NCBI GenBank assembly: GCA_011009095.1
Contig: VTPC01091223.1
Span: 92,606 to 156,605 of the forward strand
From: Ignelater luminosus
Lineage: Eukaryota; Arthropoda; Insecta; Coleoptera; Elateridae
DNA length: 64,000 bases
Direction of reading: 5' to 3'
This document shows, in pieces, positions 46,905 to 58,439 of the stretch. Below the pieces are notes generated by a model. It did not search any database. It saw nothing but the letters and a program-made list of their open reading frames with translations, and had not been told where the DNA came from. Numbering within the stretch: the stretch's first letter is position 1; each line of letters starts with the position of its first letter. The position numbers were made by a program, and so were the translations under genes.

Positions 46905-48010
46905 ATCAATCCCATCGAAAGAAGAAGGTCGTTCTAGATTCTCTTGGTGGAATCTCTTCGGTCGAAGTGGAAATAACTTGGAATAGCGACGCAAATGCGT
47001 TGTTGCGTTCAGGTCCCGTTGACGCTGAACCGGTAATGGGGCTTGTTCGTAGTAACAGTAGAAGCAGCAGTCGCTGACACTGGCAGCGAGTTACGAAGTC
47101 TTGGTGGAGCGAAGGCGTGATAGAATGCAGTGTCTTTATGGTGAGAAGTACATGGAAGAATGTTACCCTGGTCGGTGGTCGTGGTTGCTGACGGAGATGT
47201 TGAATGCCGGTAAGCGTACTAGCAGAAGACGCGACGGAAGCAGCAGGCAACGTTGACGACCCGTAGAATGATATTGGAATTCGACCTTGCCTGGTGTTGA
47301 AAATGAAGGCAGGTGGTTGTAGAGGTGTTCTTGCACGTACGCCCGATGAAAAGGCGCCCACAGGTAATCTTGGTGTGCTTCAGATGTGTGGGGCACGCGA
47401 AACTGACAAAAATGGTACTGTAGTTGTTACAGCATACAAATGGTTTTCAGGGTTACACCTCTACACGCGCGTTTGTAGAGGTGAGCCTGGTAGCGGTCTA
47501 CTACAAACGTTGGCAGTGACAAAAGAGGGACTTTGGAGTAGACAAATCTACTAACATATATTGAAGATCCATGGCTTAAGGTATATATTGGATGGTTTGG
47601 ATGAATATAAGTACTTCCTTAAGTAAGACCAAAAAATGAGGATGTTCAAAAATGAACGAAACCGGTAGAAAAATTTAAATGAATAAATAAAACAATTACT
47701 TAAGGGAGTACTTATATTCATCCAAACCATCCAAATCTACTAACGCTGCGGCCGGGACACGTTGTGAATGCAAACACCCAGGAGAGCAGTGATACAGTAC
47801 GCGCCTCTCCTCCGAGATGACGAATTACGCGGGAGAGGAAGGAAAGGGGACACCCGGGCTCGGGAGCCTGCGGTCCGATCGCAGGGTGATCTTGGGGTGA
47901 CCGGCGCTGCTTCTTAGTCTAAGCCTACGGACCTCACGAAGGTAGGTTGTTAGGAGACAGCTGGGATTACAGGAGACACTAAACGGAGGATGCCGGCGTC
48001 AGGCCGACCG
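46905..48010. other. GC-rich island, probably TE-derived
   Basis: Base composition shifts sharply to GC-rich here, unlike all neighbours. Three overlapping open frames (minus 46906-47361 and 47163-47396, plus 47294-47554) have low-complexity content (poly-Leu, Ser/Thr/Pro) and no domain. The right part (47760-48010) ends in an A-rich GCAAAGCAAAACAAAGCAAAA-like tail, as in retroposons. Possibly the UTR or LTR of a retrotransposon; not identified. Confidence 0.4.
47556..47732. mobile_element. 177-bp insertion with hairpin, flanked by 12-bp direct repeats
   Basis: AAATCTACTAAC occurs at 47544-47555 and again at 47733-47744, directly flanking the insert. The insert holds a near-perfect 37-base inverted repeat: 47590-47626, starting GGATGGTTTGGATGAATAT, against 47696-47732, ending ATATTCATCCAAACCATCC. 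About 34 bases precede the left arm, so the hairpin is not symmetric with the insert ends. Confidence 0.75.
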
Positions 48011-48019
48011 CAAAGCAAA

Positions 48020-49720
48020 ACAAAGCAAAATTTTGTGTCGTGGCGAGCTTTATTCTATCAGTCATGCATGGCAATCCAGATTATTTTAATAAATAGGTTG
48101 TAGGAAAGAGATAATAAATTGCAATAGGCTATGCTGAAATTTGAAGCATCTTTAGAAGATGACGAACATTTTATAGTTCAGAATAAGACGAAAAACGTTT
48201 ATAGTTTACTAATTCATGATATTTTGACTTTCTGAGATTAAAGGATGCCCTATTTTTCTTGCAATTTTCTCTCTGATTTTACTCTCTGTATCTTTTTAAT
48301 GAAGAAAAGGCAAAAAAGGTTAACACTGAGGCAAGCTAGATTTTACTCACAAAGGTATATTGGCTATCCCCTATAAAGTCGATTATTAGACAATAATAAG
48401 TGTGAAGAGTTTAAATGGTGTTAACTTAAGTATCAAAGACAATCACAATAAATGCACATGTTTAAAAGACAGGCCCAGGGTGAGTAGTGGAGTGTTTTAT
48501 CACTGATTTACTGTAAAACTACACTTTCTAGACTATTTGCAGTTATGATTGTCTTATTGTTGAGTTTGTAAGTAACAGAGGAGTATATTGTATCTAACAC
48601 AGTACAGAGTGTAACTGTACTGCTTGGCAAAACGTATTGTAATGACCGAAGCAATGAAAACTGCTACAGTACCTTTTGTTACTACAACTTTTAAATCCTT
48701 GCTGACTTTCTGAATTTATGAGTGAAACAGATTGACGCAAATTCATCGCGAGTATATACAGACTTTTGTAAACTGTCGTCTTTGCTTCCCAACTGATACA
48801 TTCCAGCGGAATTGATGCCCATAACAACGGACGTCCTTGATCAATGTCAGATACTGTAACTACGACGCAATTCTCCATATTTCAAAGGGAGCGAATATTG
48901 AGTTTGAACGTGGCCAGATTTTGCAACTTCACGCTCAGACTTTATTTGATATTTCTTTAGAAACAAATTGCAAATAAGTTTTTGCTCAAGCCCTTCATTT
49001 TCTTCAGAGTAGTCTCTATATATTCTATGAATATACCGATCACATTTAAAATACTTTTAAGTTGTTGAAAACTCTTCTAAGCTACCAACATATCTCGTAC
49101 TTCTTGATTTAAGCTCTCCACTAATCCTTGGTTGCAGTTATGTCGCAGCTTGCCCTTGACGATTCTTAATCCTAATCTTAATTCATGATTAATTTGTTTG
49201 CAAATTCTTGAATATTGTCGCTCTACAGTATAAATAGAACATAAGAAATACAGAAAATATCTAGAATTTGATAAGCAACTTCTTTAGATGGTTTGGCCTT
49301 CAGAAGGTGGAGAGTTCTAAACGTCGTTAAAGAGTCTATTTTTAGTCGATATATCTCATTGTGTTTTTTTGTCCTGACACTATTACTGCAATTAATCTGA
49401 TTTTAATATTAGACCAATCAAATAAGATTTATTAGGCTTTGGCGCGGAACTACGTTTAAAATGATAGTCACTGAAAATTGATTGACTTGGCGAATTAATT
49501 TTGTTCTCCAACTGTTTGTAAAGCTGAGCAATCGAAGAGAAGAAAAAGAGAACTCTGGTTTCAAACTTCATGGACGAATATCTCGGAAGTAAATACAGAC
49601 GATTTTGTAGAGCATAGAATTCTCTACAAAAGAGGTTCTAATTGCGATACTGAGATCTGTCAAAGTTAAATTTTTCAAATGCAAAACTGTTTCTTGTAAA
49701 ATTAACAAACTGTTAGAATT
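48020..49720. other. Unassigned
   Basis: AT-rich. A 94-residue minus-strand frame at 48594-48878 and a protein-like minus-strand stretch near 49060-49160 (HNCNQGLVESLNQEV) could belong to a decayed DNA transposon, but I cannot name a family. Confidence 0.35.
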
Positions 49721-49729
49721 CAAGAGGAA

Positions 49730-50130
49730 GAAACAGGACGACCACAACAGAAATTCGAGTAAATGTCACTAAAGTCACAAAAATATGTAATTTGAGCCCG
49801 ACGCTATTTGGCTGTGTAATGGATCGGACAATCAAAAATTTAAAAACCACGAATATTGGCTATGATGTAGGAAATTTTTATTTCAATATAGCGACAATTT
49901 AGTGTTGCTAGCATAGAACAAGAAGAACCTACAGCATTTGCTCTACAAATTTAAAATAATTTCTGAACGATAAAGCATGGGGGTATTAATAGAGAAAACA
50001 ATGATAATATCCATAATGATTAATCAGACAATAAGCCGGTTATAGACAACAGATACAAAAATTTAAATATTTGGGCGCAGACATAACAAGCTACCCCGGA
50101 AATATCGATTGGCGGCAATAAATATTTTTC
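49730..50130 (+). pseudogene. RTE/CR1-grade LINE fragment, copy 3
   Basis: TTEIRVNVTKVTKICNLSP joined to LSPTLFGCVMDRTIKNLKTT (49745-49850) is the 'SLSPTLFNxxMD' RT block; then NIGYDVGNFYFNI, a decayed ADD box, and KFKYLGADITS (about 50058-50090), followed by an internal deletion to the RNIDWR segment. Related to 16205-16700 and 30041-30520. Confidence 0.7.
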
Positions 50131-50134
50131 GACT

Positions 50135-51220
50135 AGTTAATAAAAGGTGCACACAGGATTGAATTTTCCGATTTGTTAATTTGCGTCACGAATTTCTGTT
50201 TATACTAAACAATTCAAACGTTAAAGTAGTACCGGAATACCTAATTTAATAAAGGATATGGATCATCCTTAAAAACATTTTTGTATACATGTGTATCCTC
50301 TAAGCACTACAAAATTATACTATTATAGACTACTCTGTTTAAAAAAGCCTAATTATAAGAACAAAGACTAATAATAAAAGTTAATGAGCGAATAACTTTA
50401 CAAATTGGAATTCCTGTCAACACAAAGAAGATAAAGTTCATCCGGTTTTACTTAAAAACTTCGTAGTCATCTTTTTTTCTGCATACAACTTCTTTACTTC
50501 AATTACTTTACTTTCCTTTTATTTAAGTTTTTCTTTTTTAACTTAAAAAGTCTTGCCATTCTTCATTCAAAATGTTTTTAGAGAAAGTCACCTAAAAATA
50601 TGGTTCGTTTTTGAAACTAAACATATTTAATATCTTATTTTACTTGTTTTATTTTTTCACCAAAATAGTCTATAAGCAACTCTTATACTAAAATAGAAAA
50701 TCGTTTCCGGACCATTCCGAATCTATAATCAGAACGAATTATTCAAATGAGTCATGCCGTTAAATTTGACACAGATAGATTTTTACTATTATTTTAACTT
50801 GTGTGGGAGTTAATTTGAATGAATGTTAACCTGAAAATTGAAAAACAATTATTTTAAATTATAATATAAAAGAGTTTTGTACTGCTGTAATTGTTTAATG
50901 AATTGATGGAATAATTTTATGTTTAGCTCTGCTGAGTTGAGAAAAAGAAAATATGTTTACCTTGACAGTAACAAAACAATTCGCCTTTCGAAAAGATTTA
51001 AATTCTTGTAGTCGTAAAATCATCATACTGTATGTATAATTATAAATTTAGAAAATAATTCTAATTTTTTATTCATGCATTTAAGGGCCTATAAAAATGA
51101 TATCTACTGATTATTATTTAATATTATTATTTATATTAAAATATAAAAAAATTAATATTAGCTAATTTAGTAATTATTAATTCAAATTTATGCATAGAAT
51201 TTTCAAGCACCTTTTGATTG
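50135..51220. other. AT-rich, nothing recognised
   Basis: Very AT-rich, including a stretch at 51110-51180 built almost only of A and T. Confidence 0.45.
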
Positions 51221-52547
51221 TTGTCATTAATTAAGAAGTAGCACATTCTAGTTATTAATAATAACGCCAGTTAATATCCGTTTCCAACTGTTCTAACATC
51301 TTAAAAGAACAATCTTCTCTCAGTATAGCAAAATGTAAGTAACAACAATATTTACTTACTGTAGATAAATCTGGAGCATAATTTGCTTAATATATACCAA
51401 TATAGGCAGATAGACGTAGGTGTATTTCATAAAATAGAAAGCAAATTGTAGGTAATAAACGTGAAATTAATGGATTTTTAACCACGTTTATAGGCCAATC
51501 ATACAATATAAAAGAATTACTGTTTACTATGTGAGATTCTATTAGGTAAAATTATTGAACTGCACCTTTTGTTCCTGTTTTCCCTTTATTCTTGCATAGT
51601 CACCATTTCATTATTTTTCATGATAGAGATGATAGAGAAAGTTACTTAGTCGGTGGCTTTCAACCTTCTGAGTTGCAGAACAGTTTTGATTAACAAAAAT
51701 AAAAACATATTGTGATGAATGATTTAAAAATGTCAAAATGATCCAATAACATATACTACTCTTCTTCTTCTCAGGGTATATTATAGCGCGCTCGAGAAAA
51801 TCATCAAAATATGTTAGAAAATCATTTTGACATATAATAACGGTGATCGATTTGAATGCATCTCTTACAACAATAAAGTGGCAAAAAAGCTTTTATTTTT
51901 TCATTATTTCAACATTTTGTTATTTATCTTATTTTTCTGTGAAGAATATATGTGTTACCGTCAAAGTAAATTCAGGCATTCTGTAGAAAATCTATGTATT
52001 CTGTGGAATGACTAACGATTTCAGGCAACGTATGAAATCTTTTTTAAATCAAATATTTCTATACGGGATTTCGGAAAGTGTAAGAGATACGAAGTCGGTT
52101 AAAATAGAAAGGTTTTGGCTATTTTGGAGATCAGTTTACTTATGCTTTTGTTTTTTCAAAAAAGTTCACGGCTTACTAGATATTTGCTAAAAACGAAATT
52201 ATCTTATTTTTTTTAAATAAAAAGCATTTCCCACTTAGTGTGCCATGGCTTTAAACATATGAAAATCATTGGTTTTTGTCAGATAAATTACATTTGTTAT
52301 GTAACAATTGCTAAAACAAAACAAAAGACGCTTTTAAGATAATTTATTAAGCATTCACAGATAGCATGCCCCATATAAGCGTATTTATTTTGTTTTAGCA
52401 ATTTTTGCATTAAAAATGAATTTCTTTGATAAAACTCTACGACTTTGTGTGTTAAATGTCATGGCACACTATGATGAAAAATGATTTTCACTTCATAACT
52501 CGGTAAAACAAAAGAATAGCTATGTCAAACCATGTATCACTAAAAAA
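51221..52547. repeat. Duplicated segment, left copy (up to assembly gap)
   Basis: This 1327-base segment is repeated in the same orientation from 52948 with only scattered substitutions and small indels. It contains the left arm and most of the core of foldback element family F (from about 52045; core in reverse orientation relative to copies A and D). A 62-residue open frame at 51827-52015 is duplicated with it but has no domain. Confidence 0.9.
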
Positions 52548-52947
52548 NNNNNNNNNNNNNNNNNNNNNNNNNNNNNNNNNNNNNNNNNNNNNNNNNNNNN
52601 NNNNNNNNNNNNNNNNNNNNNNNNNNNNNNNNNNNNNNNNNNNNNNNNNNNNNNNNNNNNNNNNNNNNNNNNNNNNNNNNNNNNNNNNNNNNNNNNNNNN
52701 NNNNNNNNNNNNNNNNNNNNNNNNNNNNNNNNNNNNNNNNNNNNNNNNNNNNNNNNNNNNNNNNNNNNNNNNNNNNNNNNNNNNNNNNNNNNNNNNNNNN
52801 NNNNNNNNNNNNNNNNNNNNNNNNNNNNNNNNNNNNNNNNNNNNNNNNNNNNNNNNNNNNNNNNNNNNNNNNNNNNNNNNNNNNNNNNNNNNNNNNNNNN
52901 NNNNNNNNNNNNNNNNNNNNNNNNNNNNNNNNNNNNNNNNNNNNNNN
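52548..52947. other. Assembly gap, 400 N
   Basis: A run of exactly 400 N. Its true length is unknown. Any open frame drawn across it is meaningless. Confidence 1.
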
Positions 52948-54266
52948 TTGTCATTAATTAAGAAGTAGCACATTCTAGTTATTAATAATAACGCGAGTTA
53001 ATATCCGTTTCCAACTGTTCTAACATCTTAAAAGAACAGTCTTCTCTCAATACAGCAAAAGGTAAGTTATAACAATATTTACTTACTGTAGATAAATCTG
53101 GAGCATAATTTGCTTAATATATACCAATATAGGCAGATAGACGTAGGTGTATTTCATAAAATAGAAAGCAAATTGTAGGTAATAAACGTGAAATTAATGG
53201 ACTTTTAACCACGTTTATAGGCCAATCATACAATATAAAAGAATTACTGTTTACTATGAGATTCTATTAGGTAAAATTATTGAACTGCACCTTTTGTTCC
53301 TGTTTTCCCTTTATTCTTGCATAGTCACCATTTCATTATTTTTCATGATAGAGATGATAGAGAAAGTTACTTAGTCGGTGGCTTTCAACCTTCTGAGTTG
53401 CAGAACAGTTTTGATTAACAAAAATAAAAACATATTGTGATGAATGATTTAAAAATGTCAAAATGATCCAACAACATATACTACTCTTCTTCTTCTGAGG
53501 GTATATTATAGCGCGCTCGAGAAAATCTTCAAAATATGTTAGAAAATCATTTTGACATATAATAACCGTGATCGATTTGAATGCATCTCTTACAACAATA
53601 AAGTGGCAAAAAAGCTTTTATTTTTTCATTATTTCAACATTTTGTTATTTATCTTATTATTCTGTGAAGAATATATGTGTTACCGTCAAAGTAAATTCAG
53701 GCATTCTGTAGAAAATCTATGTATTCTGTGGAATGACTAACGATTTCAGGCAACGTATGAAATTTTTTTTAAATCAGATATTTCTATACGGGATTTCGGA
53801 AATTGTAAGAAATACGAAGTCGGTTAAATTAGAAACGTTTTGGCTATTTTGGGGATCAGTTTACTTATGCTTTTGTTTTTTCAAAAAAGTTCACGGCTTA
53901 CTAGATATTTGCTAAAAACGAAATTATCATATTTTTTTAAATAAAAAGCATTTCCCACTTAGTGCCATGGCTTTAAACATATGAAAATCATTGGTTTTTG
54001 TCAGATAAATTACATTTTTTATGTAACAATTGCTAAATCAAAACAAAAGACGCTTTTAAGATAATTTATTACGCATTCACAGATAGCATGCCCATAAAAA
54101 CGGATTTATTTTGTTTTAGCAATTTTTGCATAACAAATGAATTTCTTTGATAAAACTCTACGACTTTGTGGGTTAAATGTCATGGCACACTATGATGAAA
54201 AATGATTTTCACTTCATAACTCGGTAAAACAAAAGAATAGCTATGTCAAACCATGTATCACTAAAA
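52948..54266. repeat. Duplicated segment, right copy
   Basis: Matches 51221-52547 almost base for base (differences such as CGCCAGTT/CGCGAGTT and a GTGTGCC/GTGCC indel). The match ends where the left copy meets the gap, so the full extent is hidden. Confidence 0.9.
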
Positions 54267-54622
54267 ATCATTTAAGGCGTGCAGTTCAGTAATAGGGAAA
54301 TCAAGCAAGCGTTCCATTAGAAAAAATTTGGATTTACGTTTCACCGCCGAAATAAAACAAAAGACAATTGCGAAAATAGTTTTTGGTGTTTTGGAGTAAA
54401 CTCTCTAAAACACCCTCTTTGCTGTTCTTTTCTATCTTTGCTCGTTCCTGAGATATTTCACAAAAAGATAGAGAATTTTGTTTTTAGAAAACTTTTTTGA
54501 AAAAACAAAAGCATAAGTAAACTGATCTCCAAAATAGCCAAAACTTTTCTAATTTAACGACTTCGTATCTCTTACAATTTCCGAAATCCCAATAGAGAGC
54601 ATCGAAATTGGGACACACTGTA
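53787..54622. mobile_element. Foldback element family F, copy C
   Basis: The left arm starts at GGGATTTCGGAAATTGTAAG (about 53790), lacking the outer 30 bases of the family; the right end ATCGAAATTGGGACACACTGTA reaches 54622. The core is in the opposite orientation to copies A (32793) and D (60326), that is, an insertion in the other direction. Confidence 0.8.
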
Positions 54623-54668
54623 TACTTTACCTAGTTATTTTATAGAATGCCTGGGAATTCTATAAAAT

Positions 54669-57036
54669 GCCTATAACACAGGCCAACAGGGGTTTTGGTG
54701 CCGGGGTATTCGGAGTTGATTTCATATGAATTCGATGCCCTGAATTCAAATATGGCATTAGGTTTTGCTTAGGAACTCATATTTCTGAGCTATAACATTT
54801 TAGTGAATACAACTATGTATATTTATACAAATTATACACATACAAAGACAGAGTAAAAAGTCATTAATGAAACCAACTAGTCACTGAACACTTAGAAAGC
54901 TTCTTTTCCGTGACATTCTTGAATGTATCTTGGAACAGTTTCTTTTTAAACTCCAGCAGTAATCTGCCATCATGTGCGTATACCATCTTCCTTGGTAGTG
55001 GTCCTCTATAATTTTAATATTTTGGTGAAATCTTTCACCTTGTTCCTCACTGGTGTCTCCTAAATTTTTAGGAAAACTGTCTAAGTGGCTATGTAAATAG
55101 TGCACCTTAATGCTCATGTTACACCCAAGGGATTTAAAACTGTTAAGCATCTCGTTTACCAGTTCAACATAGTTTTCAGCTTTATTGCGTTTGCCCAGGA
55201 AATTTCCGACAACTGCAACAAATGAAGTTCAGGCTTTTTGCTCAGCTTCATTCATCGAATTTACGAAGGCAGGATCCTTAATGAGTTGTCTTTTTGTGAG
55301 CCGTCAAATATTCCTGTTTTAATTTTTTCCGTACTTAACTGAGACATTTTTTCCCTATGGATGCAAAACATGATTCGTTCTTATCAAGAGCCTTTACAAA
55401 CTGCTTCATAAGGCCCAGCTTGATATGTAGTGGATGAATGATGATTTTCTCTTGTCCAACTAAGTAGTCGTTAATGACATTCTTTTTCCCAACGTTCATG
55501 TTTCCTCTCTTAAATCACTTTTTTCTAACCCAGTGGTGGGTTTTATCTCTGCTATCCCAAAGGCACAAGAAGCAAGGATATTTAGTGTGGTCACTTTGCT
55601 GTCCAAGGAGAAAGTTCACCATTTTCAAGTCCATCCATTGATGTTCATAATACTTTATCTTCTTCAAAACCAAAGCTATGGTGTTATATTCTTCTTTCAT
55701 TTTTGTTGAGTGAGCAATTGGTATTGAACCATATTTGTTCCCATTGTACAGAAGGACACATTTCAAACTTTGATTTGAGCTGTAAATAAATAGACGCCAA
55801 TCATGTGACAAATATTCAGGAAGAGCCATTTTTTCCAGGAGCCCTCTAATTCCGTGACAAAATACAAGATTGTCTTCTTAAGAGAAGAAGATTAGCAGAC
55901 CCTTTTCTCTTGTACAGTAAAACGTGATTTTGGTTTCTTGTTCCAGTAAATTTTTGTCGTTCAACCTGGAAGCCAATAATTCAGAAGCTTCTTTTGACAA
56001 ATTGAGATCTCTGGTGGGGCCATTTAACTCATCCTGGTTGAAACGTCGAGGAATTGATGACATCCCCTCATAATCACTGTCACCTTCATTAGTATCAGAA
56101 GGACAATACTCGTCCTCACAGGGCTCTGGTAGTTGGTGAAACGTTGGTATCGGCACTTCCTCTGTGTGAGGGACCGGGCGTCTTGCAGAGACTAAATCAC
56201 GATAAGTCCACTTGCTATGGTTGTTTCGATTGATTCCAGTAATATTTACTAGGCAGAAATAAGAGTCATCCAAGTGGGTTTTAGGTTCTCTCCAAACCAC
56301 CGGTACGCTGAATTTTAAACTTTTTTTTTCCAGGTAGTTCACTGTCGTAAACGTTCGGTACAAGTTTCATAGACCTGATGCGATGTCTAGGTTTTATCCT
56401 GATCACCAAGCCTAACGCCGAAGTATCCAAGATAAGCTCTCTTTACAAAGTCACTAACAGTTTTTCTGTTTTCTTTTAACGTGAGTTTTCCGCATATGTA
56501 GCAAAACACATCAGGATGATTTACGCAACTTCTTCTACTTGAACTTATGTTATTTCTATTCATCAACACAAATACACAATCTACAACACAGTATGTTTTA
56601 GGTTAACTTTATAACAACTCTTTCCAAAATACAAATATCACGCGAGAACAATTTAGATCTGCCCTGCACGGCGAGAATTCACAAACTAACCTCAACTCTA
56701 GTTCCAGCGTTGAAGGTCACTTCAGTTACGTTACCGGACAGACAATGCCATCTAATTGATTTTTCTGGAACTAACTGCCCAGCAGACTGACAATAGGACA
56801 ATTATAATACAGGAAACAATCTTTTTATATGTGAATTAGAACTGCACAAAACGGAGTTAGAACTGCACATTTTGTGTAAAACTGCACGTTAAAAGAAACA
56901 CTGATCTAAAAAAAAGTAGAGCAGATAGAGAAAAACTGATTTCATATTTCATTCAGCGTCTCAAATATAGCTAAAATCAGTTCTAAAATCCTAGGCACCA
57001 AAAACAAATTTTTTGTAGGCCTGTGTAATACATCAG
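54669..57036 (-). mobile_element. Unclassified DNA transposon with own inverted ends
   Basis: The ends form an imperfect inverted repeat: TAACACAGGCCAACAGGGG...TTTTGGTGCC on the left (about 54669-54704) and GGCACCAAAAACAA...TGTAGGCCTGTGTAATA on the right (about 56996-57036). The only gene inside is the minus-strand gene at 54881-56569, which nearly fills it. Its superfamily is not known to me; see that entry. Confidence 0.55.
54881..56569 (-). pseudogene. Uncharacterised TE-family protein, frameshifted
   Basis: Read from 56569 down, the minus strand gives a colinear protein of about 550 residues in four or more frame pieces: HPDVFCYICGKLTLKENRKT and AYLGYFGVRLGDQDK (56569-56387); VPVVWREPKTHLDDSYFCLV and an acidic CEDEYCPSDTNEGDSDYEG linker (56363-55878); PEYLSHDWRLFIYSSNQSLK, EHQWMDLKMVNFLLGQQSDH and TKYPCFLCLWDSRDK (55829-55515); HPLHIKLGLMKQFVKALDKN (near 55430); and YLHSHLDSFPKNLGDTSEEQ with GERFHQNIKIIEDHYQGRW (55150-54881). 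I know this motif order only from abundant uncharacterised repeat-borne proteins of insects and cnidarians. CxxC and H/D-rich boxes suggest a zinc-binding, possibly transposase, protein; no function is claimed. Confidence 0.65.
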
Positions 57037-57214
57037 GTAAGATATGAAATAAAAAATATAAATCAAACTCATATTCGAATTAAAAAAATATTTTGCTTAA
57101 GAAACTAAACAGGAACTTAACAAACATCGAACATGTATTTCTCAAAAGTCTATAGAAACAGATTTTTCTATTTATTTTTCCAAAGTAAACTTTAATGACA
57201 TTTACTAGAACAAA

Positions 57215-58012
57215 TTCTTTTTCTTAACGTACAAGCACTTCATTGTTCCACAGCTCTTTTTGCAACTGCATCTGACAGATCTTTGATCCGTTCCAGTAGA
57301 TGGCAAAGTTGCAACTGAAAGTAAAGTAATTTCATTATCAGGAACACCTTTAATGTCCAAGAATCCTTTTTGACAAGCAACTGGGGTCTAGAACAGAGCG
57401 ATTTAACAACTCCTCGCTTAGTGCCGTGCTAGTATAGTCCATCGTCTGTTTCATTTATGACAATAGCCAGAATATTTTGAGCATCACCACGTCCCCTATT
57501 AACTTCTGGCACTGGAATCCTTACAGTTGTACCGACAGATACCGATGGAAACTTTTTGTCACTATGTTTCAACATTTGCTCTGCTTGTTGTTCCAAGTTT
57601 TCTTTTGCAGAGTGCCGATTTACAGTTGGTTCTATAGCTCTCGAGCATATAGGACATAAAAACTGAGATCCATGACCCTCGTCATTATTTGATTTTCACT
57701 TGTCTCTTTGAAACATATTCAACATAAGGTATTTGATGACTCATTAACTATATATCTACTGTAGCTGAAGGTTGATCACGTGATTCGGGCGTTCTAGAAG
57801 TTACATCCTGGGCAGGTTCATTTTGTGCATTACCTTGATTAGTATTACTGTTAGTAACTCTCTCCAAATCTTCTTCACTCTCAAGATTTTGCGTAATTCA
57901 TTTGGTAATGTATTCCCTACTTTTATCTTACATCCAAAAAAAGCCTCGTAAGGTGTTTGATTCCAGAATGAAAAGCTCTATTTTGCATTCTATATAATAC
58001 TTAGGAATTCTA
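57215..58012 (-). pseudogene. Integrase C-terminal remnant, KRBA2/Ginger-like
   Basis: The minus strand, in changing frames, reads FHSGIKH then EAFFGCKIKVGNTLPNEL (58000-57900), ESEEDLERV, a zinc-binding-like stretch, AKENLEQQAEQMLKHS, FPSVSVGTTVRIPVPEVNRG (57560-57490), and a C-terminal cysteine cluster SVRCSCKKSCGTMKCLY (57290-57230). This order (end of an rve-type integrase, then a 'VG.TVRIPVP..DRGR' domain and a CxCxxxCxxxxC tail) is that of KRBA2-like/Ginger-type transposon integrases. The catalytic core is absent. Confidence 0.6.
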
Positions 58013-58439
58013 TACAATGTCAAATTACATACTTCGCCGGCTCTCATACGCACATTTTTCAAGAAGATGACGCGACGAATCAAAAAGAAAGATGAAAAAC
58101 AAGGTAAGGAAACAAGAAAGAATGATAATAAAAAGTTCAAAAACAGTCGAAACGAGGAACAAACTGGAAATCGTTCGAAACTGAGTGACAAGAAATGAAA
58201 TTGAATATTGAAAATGCATCAACAGAATGAGTGGTAGATTTCAAAGATATTTGAACGCACCATAACATACTCTAAAAACAACAAAATTAGTAACTGTTGG
58301 TAGGATCGGTGCAAAGACGTGCAAATGAGGCACTATAGCGACTAGGCACTAAGCTGAGGAAAATAAAGCAGCTATACAACAATTAGATACAAAATTCAAA
58401 CAATATTTTTAAAAGTAAACCGCAGATCTTTCTATAAAA

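Noticed and set aside
46906-47361. 151-residue minus-strand open frame with a poly-Leu tract
   Set aside because: It lies in a GC-rich repeat-like island where several overlapping frames are open on both strands; no domain.
47840-47910. GGTCCGATCGC as a tRNA-type B box (SINE promoter)
   Set aside because: Poor match to the B-box consensus and no A box at the proper distance.
52488-52973. Open frames spanning the N run
   Set aside because: They consist almost only of unknown residues across an assembly gap.
51827-53740. Pair of nearly identical 62-residue frames (51827-52015 and 53552-53740), tempting as a conserved small gene
   Set aside because: The whole surrounding 1.3 kb is equally conserved because it is duplicated, so coding selection is not shown.
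52045-54622. Apparent inversion of the core of the foldback element compared with 32793 and 60326, which would look like an invertible switch
   Set aside because: The arms are inverted repeats, so an element inserted in the other orientation gives exactly this picture; no recombinase or flipping needs to be assumed.
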